Made by a program: the position numbers and the translations under genes
Source: an uncultured Collinsella sp.
GTDB lineage: Bacteria; Actinomycetota; Coriobacteriia; Coriobacteriales; Coriobacteriaceae
Direction: 5' to 3'
DNA length: 25,783 bases
NCBI GenBank assembly: GCA_902478995.1
Contig: CABSNF010000024.1
Span: 1-25,783, forward strand
Shown: piece after piece, positions 20,726-25,783 of the stretch
How the letters are laid out: each line of letters opens with the position of its first letter
How positions within the stretch are numbered: position 1 is the first letter of the stretch
Notes under the pieces: model-generated
What the model was told of the DNA's origin: nothing
Database searches by the model: none
The model's input: only the letters and a program-made list of their open reading frames with translations

Positions 20726-22393
20726 GGCCTCGCCGTGTTCCTCTTCCCAGCTGCGATCGTCGTATTTCTCGACCACGGCGTCGTCATCAAAGTGCAGCGG
20801 CTTGTCCAGGTTGCGGGGCTTAAAGCCCTCCATGAACTTGTCGCGGCCAAAGCTCTCGGGAATCGCCACGGGGTAGCGGCCGGTAAAGCACGCATCGCAG
20901 TAACCGCCCTTGGGCATGACCTTAAGCAGGCCCTCGACCGAAAGGAAGGCCAGCGAATCGGCGCCGATATACTCGCAAATCTCGTCGACCGTCTTGTTGG
21001 CGCTGATAAGCTGCGACTGCACGTCGGTATCGATACCGTAGAAGCACGGCCAGATGACCTCGGGCGAGTTGATGCGGATATGAATCTCCTTGGCGCCGGC
21101 GTTGCGCAGCATCTTGACGAGCTGCACCATGGTGGTGCCGCGCACGATGGAGTCGTCGATGACGACCAGGCGCTTGCCCTCGATGTTGTCACGCAGCGGG
21201 TTGAGCTTCATACGCACGCCCATGGCACGCAGCTCCTGCGTAGGCTCGATAAACGTACGGCCCACATAGCGGTTCTTGATGAGGCCCTCGCCAAAGGGAA
21301 TGCCACTCTCGTGCGAATAGCCCTCCGCGGGCGGCAGGCCGGAGTCGGGCACGCCGATGACCAGGTCGGCCTCGACGGGCTCCTCATGTGCCAGCTGACG
21401 ACCCATGTCATAACGGCAGGCGTAGACGCTCTTGCCGTTCATGATGGAATCGGGGCGAGCAAAGTAGACCTGCTCAAAAATGCAGTTAGCAGGCTCTTCG
21501 GCGGCAGGCACGCCCTGCTCGGACACAAGGCCCTCGGCGCTGATGCGCAAAATCTCACCGGGACGGACGTCGCGGACGTACTCGGCGCCCACGATATCGA
21601 GCGCGCAGGTCTCGGAGGCAACGACCCAGCCGCCGGCGCGCGTGACATGGGTGGTGGCGTCGACCGTCGCGGCGCCGTCCTGCGACGGCAGCTGCGAAAC
21701 GGATGCGGCATCGGCCTGGTCCAGGCCCTCATCCACCAGCTTGCCCAGCACGAGCGGGCGAATGCCGTGCGGATCGCGGAATGCGTAGAGCGCCTGCTCG
21801 TTGATGAGCGTCATGGCGTAGCCGCCGCGCACGAGCTCCATGGTCTTGCGAATGCCCTCGCGCAGATGGCCAGTACGCTGAGTAAAGTAGCCGATGAGTT
21901 TGGTCGCGACCTCGGAATCCGAGTTGGAGAGGAACGGTACGCCCAGCTCGATCAGCTGGCGACGCAGCTCGTCGGTGTTGACGAGGGTGCCGTTGTGCGC
22001 GAGCGCGATAATGACGCTATTGATGGTAGAGAGGTGCGGCTGAGAGGCTTCCCAGCTCTTGGCGCCGGCGGTGCCGTAGCGCACATGACCCACGGCCAGC
22101 TGACCGGAGAGCGTCGACAAGTCGGCATTGGAGAACACGCGGTCGAGCAGGCCCAGATCCTTGCGGACCATAACCGTACCGCCGTCACCAACGGCGATTC
22201 CCGCCGATTCTTGGCCGCGATGCTGTAGCGCGCGCAGACCAAAGTACGTCAGTCGAGCCACATCGCGATCGGGTGCCCACACACCAAAAATGCCGCATTC
22301 CTCATGCAGCTGGTCGGAGTCCGGATCATACGTCGACATGGTCTTCACCTGTCCCGCGGCACGCTCGGCCGCGCGGATGGTTTCTTGAGACAT
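20723..22393 (-). CDS. purF: Amidophosphoribosyltransferase
   Basis: Commits PRPP to purine synthesis by transferring glutamine amide nitrogen. The glutaminase half starts at the Cys33 of HEECGIFGVW, which becomes the N-terminal nucleophile after propeptide removal; GLRALQHRGQESAGIA and ALAHNGTLVNTDELR follow. The transferase half has the PRPP loop VVIDDSIVRGTTMVQLVK. Cysteines in ANCIFEQ, PCFYGID and GGYCDACFTGRYP are those of the [4Fe-4S] type found in Bacillus PurF. Between LGKLVDEG and GGWVVASETCALD there is an extra stretch of roughly 25 residues. The ATG at 22393 has GAGGGG six bases upstream; the ATG at 22339 (AGGTGA before it) would shorten the propeptide from 32 to 14 residues and is also reasonable. 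Confidence 0.95.
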   Translation of the reverse strand: MSQETIRAAERAAGQVKTMSTYDPDSDQLHEECGIFGVWAPDRDVARLTYFGLRALQHRGQESAGIAVGDGGTVMVRKDLGLLDRVFSNADLSTLSGQLAVGHVRYGTAGAKSWEASQPHLSTINSVIIALAHNGTLVNTDELRRQLIELGVPFLSNSDSEVATKLIGYFTQRTGHLREGIRKTMELVRGGYAMTLINEQALYAFRDPHGIRPLVLGKLVDEGLDQADAASVSQLPSQDGAATVDATTHVTRAGGWVVASETCALDIVGAEYVRDVRPGEILRISAEGLVSEQGVPAAEEPANCIFEQVYFARPDSIMNGKSVYACRYDMGRQLAHEEPVEADLVIGVPDSGLPPAEGYSHESGIPFGEGLIKNRYVGRTFIEPTQELRAMGVRMKLNPLRDNIEGKRLVVIDDSIVRGTTMVQLVKMLRNAGAKEIHIRINSPEVIWPCFYGIDTDVQSQLISANKTVDEICEYIGADSLAFLSVEGLLKVMPKGGYCDACFTGRYPVAIPESFGRDKFMEGFKPRNLDKPLHFDDDAVVEKYDDRSWEEEHGEA

Positions 22394-22434
22394 GGCATCC
22401 CCTCAGAGCCTCGTTATTTGGCGTTACCTGCCCT

Positions 22435-22440
22435 ATTATA
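22435..22440 (-). promoter_or_regulatory. Putative -10 box of the purFMN operon
   Basis: TATAAT on the minus strand, 42 bases before the purF ATG, in the divergent gap with the CmpB-domain gene. A convincing -35 was not found. A second TATAAT on the plus strand at 22500-22505 could serve the divergent gene. No purine riboswitch was recognised. Confidence 0.4.
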
Positions 22441-22688
22441 CGCACGGCAAGACAAGCACTCCCGCGCATGAACAGCGCTTTTTAAAAGCCCACCGAGCTT
22501 ATAATCCGTTTTGCGACCAAACATTTTATTGGGTAGTCCACTCTCAGGGGCAACGGCCTCGAAGACTTCCCGTGCGCCGTGTCTCGCCCGCGCTAGGGGC
22601 TACATTGTTGCAATTGGGACGTTCGTCCTGTCTTTTGGCAGGTCGGCGGCGTATCCTTGTACCTACAGCAAAACGAGAAAGGTTATGT

Positions 22689-23918
22689 ATGGATCGAAAC
22701 AAACTCGACCCCAGCGTCCCCAGCGCCACGGAGGTCAAGAAGATCCCCCTCATCATTAAGGTGTACGCCGTCCTGTGCATCCTGTCCGGCGTGGGTACGC
22801 TCCCGTCGGTCGGCGCCTTTATGTGGCAGGTCACCACCGCACTCATCAACGGCAACGCCGCCGCCAAGCTCGGTGATAACACGCTCGTCGCAGTCGGCCT
22901 TATCGTCGCCGGCATCATGCTCTCGGCTGCCAGTGCCGTCATCTTGATCGTCTTTGGCCTGGACCTCATCAAGAACCAGCGCCGCAATGCCGCCCGTCTG
23001 TCCTATATCCTTATCGCATTGACCGTCGTCGAGCTTTTGGTTGACGTGATGCTCCAGGGTATCGGGCCTTTCTTGCTGCGCCCTGCCATCCAGCTCGGCA
23101 TCCTCGTCGCGCTTTCGGCCACCGTCGACCCCACGCTACGCCAGGAGCGCGAACTGCAGCGCCGTCTGCAAGAGATGCTCGACCGCGATGCCGCCGCCGA
23201 GGGGATGCTCGGCCGCGACGAAACCGGCGAGGGCTACATCAAGCTCAACTACTTCAACCTGTTCTGGGTATTCTTCGTCTGCAGCGTGTTAGGTCTCATT
23301 CTCGAGGAAGTCTGGCATATGGTCGTCGTCGATCCCGGCGTCTATCAGGACCGTGCCGGTATGCTATTTGGCCCCTTTAGCCCCATCTACGGATTTGGCG
23401 CGGTGCTCATGACCATGGCGCTCAACCGCTTCTATAAAAAGAATCCTCTGATCATTTTCCTGGTAAGTGCCCTGATCGGCGGCGCTTTCGAGGTGTTTGT
23501 AGGCTGGTTTATGCAGACCTCATTTGGCGTGGTGTCGTGGAGCTATTCACACATTAGGCTATTCGGCATGCCCGATCCCATCGCGGTATTGACCGGGGGA
23601 CGCACATGCACGCCGTTTGCCTGCATGTGGGGCCTGGGTGGCCTCATCTGGATCAAGGTCTTGCTGCCGCGCCTGCTTAAGCTCATCAATATGATTCCAT
23701 GGAAACGCCGCTACTCTGCTACCGTCATCCTGACCGCCGTCATGTTGATCGACGGCGTCATGACGTTGCAATCGCTCGACTATTGGTATCAGCGCGTCAA
23801 CGGAACCGTTCGAAATATTCCCGTCGCACAGTTCTATGACAAGCATTTCGATAACGAATATATGGAGAACCGTTTTCAGAGTATGACCATGAGCCCCAAG
23901 GACGCCACACGCGTGTAG
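22689..23918 (+). CDS. Membrane protein with C-terminal CmpB-type domain
   Basis: A 409-residue integral membrane protein. Residues 18-148 hold four hydrophobic segments (starting IPLIIKVYAVLCILSGV), 149-182 form a charged helix-like cytoplasmic stretch (LRQERELQRRLQEMLDRD), and from about 186 the protein matches the putative ABC-transporter type IV (CmpB) family: LFWVFFVCSVLGLILEEVWH, GPFSPIYGFGAVLM, GGAFEVFVGWFMQ, WSYS, then GGRTCTPFACMWGLGGLIW. The family is common in Firmicutes and Actinobacteria and has no firm function. AGAAAGG lies six bases before the ATG at 22689; the frame is open upstream to 22392 but without a start having a ribosome site. It stands alone, divergent from purF and convergent with the moaE-like gene. 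Confidence 0.8.
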   Translation: MDRNKLDPSVPSATEVKKIPLIIKVYAVLCILSGVGTLPSVGAFMWQVTTALINGNAAAKLGDNTLVAVGLIVAGIMLSAASAVILIVFGLDLIKNQRRNAARLSYILIALTVVELLVDVMLQGIGPFLLRPAIQLGILVALSATVDPTLRQERELQRRLQEMLDRDAAAEGMLGRDETGEGYIKLNYFNLFWVFFVCSVLGLILEEVWHMVVVDPGVYQDRAGMLFGPFSPIYGFGAVLMTMALNRFYKKNPLIIFLVSALIGGAFEVFVGWFMQTSFGVVSWSYSHIRLFGMPDPIAVLTGGRTCTPFACMWGLGGLIWIKVLLPRLLKLINMIPWKRRYSATVILTAVMLIDGVMTLQSLDYWYQRVNGTVRNIPVAQFYDKHFDNEYMENRFQSMTMSPKDATRV

Positions 23919-23950
23919 CAAACGCCAGAGCAAAATAGCTCCAACACATC

Positions 23951-23991
23951 AAAGCCCGCTGGCAGATCTACATGAACTGCCGGCGGGCTTT
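23951..23991. terminator. Bidirectional terminator hairpin
   Basis: AAAGCCCGCTGGCAG (23951-23965) pairs with CTGCCGGCGGGCTTT (23977-23991) at 14 of 15 positions. With A and T ends on both sides it can serve the plus-strand CmpB-domain gene and the convergent moaE-like gene. Confidence 0.8.
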
Positions 23992-24024
23992 CGCTATAGA
24001 CAGACTCGGATTGCCGACGAGGCC

Positions 24025-24441
24025 TTACGCCTCGCGCTCGACCTCGCTCACGCACTCGTTCTTGATGGTGCCGACGAGCGACTGCAGCGCATCGACCACA
24101 TGCGGGCGAATGTCTCCGCCAATGAGCACGAGCATGATGTCGTCGCCCACGGTAAGCTCGCCGCTCGCCAGCCACACGCGCACATAGCCGATACCCGGCA
24201 TCGTGCGCGTCGCCTCGATAGCGGCCTGCACCTTTTCGGCATCGAAGCCAAACACCATGCCGCCCACCTTGTGGCCTGGCGCCACGCCATCGGTCTCGAC
24301 TCCGCGCACTTCGGCCTTGGGCGTCGCGCGCACCACGCCGTTGTGTGTCAGGTACATCCCACAATCAGCCGCCGAAACATCGGCCTTGGCTTCGCGCAGC
24401 CAAGCATCAACCGAAGGCATCGATTTGCCGTTCTCAAGCAT
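24025..24441 (-). CDS. MoaE-like molybdopterin synthase family protein
   Basis: A 138-residue protein whose pattern resembles the large subunit of molybdopterin synthase: SVDAWLREAK, GMYLTHNGVVRATPKAEV, MPGIGYVRVWLASGELTVGD, and MLVLIGGDIRPHVVDALQSL followed by VGTIKNECVSEVERE. In true MoaE two lysines near the end attack the sulfur donor on MoaD; by eye one (in TIKNE) may be kept and the second is not evident. No moaD, moaA or other molybdenum-cofactor gene is nearby. The ATG at 24441 has AAGGAG five bases upstream; earlier in-frame starts at 24444 or 24474 are less well placed. It lies 36 bp after the sortase gene and is probably its operon partner. Confidence 0.65.
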   Translation of the reverse strand: MLENGKSMPSVDAWLREAKADVSAADCGMYLTHNGVVRATPKAEVRGVETDGVAPGHKVGGMVFGFDAEKVQAAIEATRTMPGIGYVRVWLASGELTVGDDIMLVLIGGDIRPHVVDALQSLVGTIKNECVSEVEREA

Positions 24442-24477
24442 CATTTCTCCTTTCACCGTCATTGAGTAGCCCATAAT

Positions 24478-25476
24478 CTATTCCTCGACCGGCGTGAGCA
24501 CCATGACGGCACGTGTGTTGCTCAGCGATAACGAACGACAGGTCACAAGCGTTACGACCTTGGTTGCCGAAGCGGCACGATCGATGGCATCGCTCGCCAC
24601 GGCAGAGGCACCGTCGAGCATCTCGGACAGGTAGTTCTTGAGCCCGTCGTCGCCCTCAAAATTGGTCGTGCGCGCCTTGGCATACGTGTCCTCGACAACT
24701 TTGGTCGCCAGTGGTCGCAGTTTATACGTAGCATCCCGTGTGATGTAATACACGAACTCGATGCTATCGAACGTTGCCTGATCAGTGGTGTCCGAAATCA
24801 CGTTGAACATCGACCCGTCATTCATGTGGTGGCCGTAGATCGTGGTCTGCTGATCCACCATGCCCGGCGCGGTGTCATTGCTATCCAGGAAAATGGCCCC
24901 GGATGCATTGGCCGTACCGTCGAACAGCGTGTTGAGGTATTTGGAGTTGTTGTTGGTCTGCACCACGGGATAGTTGATGTTGGTTCCCGGCGCGTAAATC
25001 CAACCCACAATCTCGGAGTTTGTCTGAGCAAGTGCATCGAAGTCAATAATCGGCACGCCGCTGGCGTCCTTATCGCTTACATATTGCTTCTCGATTTTCT
25101 GGTACGAATCGCTTGCCTGCTTATAGCCAATCTGCGCGTTGATAAAGATGGCAGCGGCGGCGACAATCAGGCCGATGCCGATGATGATGAGCAGAATGGG
25201 AATAATGGAGCGGCGCTTTTTGCGCGGCGGCTCGGTGTAATCCGACGGCGCGGCATGCGATGAAGACCGGGGCGGCTTCTTAGCGTTGCTATAAGATGAA
25301 GGTCGATATGCGGCTGGCGCGTCCTGTCGACGATGCGTCGCCGGCGTCACGGGGCGCGGCGCGCGCGGCTGCTGAGGAGAGGATGTCCGACCCTGCTGTG
25401 CCGCATGGGCAGCACCCGGCTTCGACGGATCGGGAATCTGAGAAGCCTTGAATCGTTTTCCCTGATAGTCGGACAT
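24478..25476 (-). CDS. srtB: Class B sortase
   Basis: A 332-residue membrane-bound transpeptidase that joins sorted surface proteins to the cell wall. An unusually long N-terminal cytoplasmic stretch (about 100 residues, rich in Pro, Ser, Arg and Gln) ends in PPRKKRRS, then one membrane helix (IIPILLIIIGIGLIVAAAAI). The catalytic domain has NSEIVGWIYAPGTNINYPVV, the catalytic His in TIYGHHMNDGSMF, the nucleophile in VTLVTCRS and an Arg eight residues on (SLSLSNTRAVM), the class B pattern. AAGGAG precedes the ATG by four bases. The gene sits between purE and the moaE-like gene in one direction with gaps of 35 and 36 bp. No LPxTG-type substrate is encoded in the window. Confidence 0.92.
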   Translation of the reverse strand: MSDYQGKRFKASQIPDPSKPGAAHAAQQGRTSSPQQPRAPRPVTPATHRRQDAPAAYRPSSYSNAKKPPRSSSHAAPSDYTEPPRKKRRSIIPILLIIIGIGLIVAAAAIFINAQIGYKQASDSYQKIEKQYVSDKDASGVPIIDFDALAQTNSEIVGWIYAPGTNINYPVVQTNNNSKYLNTLFDGTANASGAIFLDSNDTAPGMVDQQTTIYGHHMNDGSMFNVISDTTDQATFDSIEFVYYITRDATYKLRPLATKVVEDTYAKARTTNFEGDDGLKNYLSEMLDGASAVASDAIDRAASATKVVTLVTCRSLSLSNTRAVMVLTPVEE

Positions 25477-25511
25477 GGCTCTCCTTATACTGCGGTGAAA
25501 CGGCGGAACGC

Positions 25512-25738
25512 CTAGGCGTCGGCCATCTCCTGCTTCATCTTCTCGATAACCTTGCGGTACTCGGGGTCGCAAGCGCCCAGAATCTGCGTGGCGTAGATGG
25601 CGGCGTTCTTGGCGCCGTTGATGGCAACGCAGGCCACGGGCACGCCCGAAGGCATCTGCACCATCGACAGCAGCGAATCCATGCCGCCCAGGTCACTCGT
25701 CTTCATAGGCACGCCGATGACCGGCAGCGGCGTAAAGG
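25512..25738 (-). CDS. purE: N5-CAIR mutase PurE, 5' end cut by contig end
   Basis: Seventy-four C-terminal residues are visible. PurE moves the carboxyl group of N5-carboxyaminoimidazole ribonucleotide to give CAIR in purine synthesis. The run FTPLPVIGVPMKTSDLGG, then DSLLSMVQMPSGVPVACVAI, NGAKNAAIYATQIL and a lysine-rich tail (YRKVIEKMKQEMADA) match the second half of the family. The N-terminal half with the SDxxxM substrate loop is missing only because genomic sequence stops at about 25738, where a sequencing adapter begins. It heads the purE-srtB-moaE-like run. Confidence 0.92.
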
Positions 25739-25783
25739 CTGTCTCTTATACACATCTGACGCTGCCGACGAAGCTAGAAGTGT
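25739..25783. other. Nextera/Tn5 sequencing adapter, not genomic
   Basis: CTGTCTCTTATACACATCT (25739-25757) is the reverse complement of the Tn5 mosaic end, followed by GACGCTGCCGACGA (25758-25771), the read-2-side Nextera tail. The next eight bases AGCTAGAA lie where the i5 index belongs (reverse complement TTCTAGCT, which I recall as index S515), and GTGT begins the P5 part. Whole order and spacing match library adapter, so this is contamination at a contig end. Confidence 0.97.

Noticed and set aside
22394..22688. Purine riboswitch or other known leader RNA upstream of purF
   Set aside because: No conserved purine-aptamer core could be picked out on the minus strand; only a short leader with a TATAAT box is visible. 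A covariance search would be needed for a firm no.

Overview
The window reads as high-GC chromosomal DNA from a gut actinobacterium of the class Coriobacteriia, most likely Collinsella or a close relative. This is an inference from gene content, codon use and style of intergenic repeats, not from a marker gene. About 24 genes fill it almost completely. No rRNA, tRNA, CRISPR array, phage gene or intact insertion sequence was seen. The last 45 bases (25739-25783) are not genomic: they match a Nextera/Tn5 library adapter followed by an index, so the right edge is an assembly-end artefact that cuts purE.

Layout from left to right. (1) 1-2480: 3' truncated folP and a sirtuin (cobB) on the minus strand, divergent from exonuclease III (xthA). 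(2) 2631-5879: a minus-strand ECF vitamin/metal transporter operon, ecfT - fused double-ATPase ecfA - S component. (3) 6079-9523: plus-strand glmU, prs and pth, each separated by strong terminators or promoters. (4) 9897-12136: overlapping nfnA-nfnB, a flavin/iron-sulfur NADH-ferredoxin-NADP oxidoreductase. (5) 12263-15964, minus: a polar amino-acid ABC transporter (ATPase, Tat-type lipoprotein, two permeases) with a cytidylate-kinase-like gene at its end. (6) 16211-18618, minus: YqeY/GatB-like protein, a membrane-anchored parvulin foldase, and a solitary PTS EIIA. (7) 18771-22393, minus: purF-purM-purN of purine synthesis. (8) 22689-23918, plus: a membrane protein with a C-terminal CmpB-type domain. 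(9) 24025-25738, minus: truncated purE, a class B sortase and a MoaE-like protein, apparently one operon.

Functionally the region is mostly housekeeping: PRPP synthesis (prs) feeds the purine genes, GlmU feeds the cell wall, Pth and the parvulin serve protein synthesis and export, and two transport systems bring in nutrients.

The most unusual content is non-coding. At least nine intergenic loci carry palindromic repeats built round the core GGGGAC or GGGACAG, and most sit directly after, or even include, the stop codon of a gene. Two copies of a 48-bp element, 40/48 identical by eye, start exactly at the stop codons of pth and purF. A 25-bp perfect inverted repeat and a 60-bp near-perfect palindrome belong to the same style. 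A different element with inverted ends (4009-4199) seems to be embedded in frame in the linker of the fused ECF ATPase, and FolP carries a long Ala/Glu/Arg/Pro-rich insertion in its catalytic domain. These are the best candidates for something undescribed.
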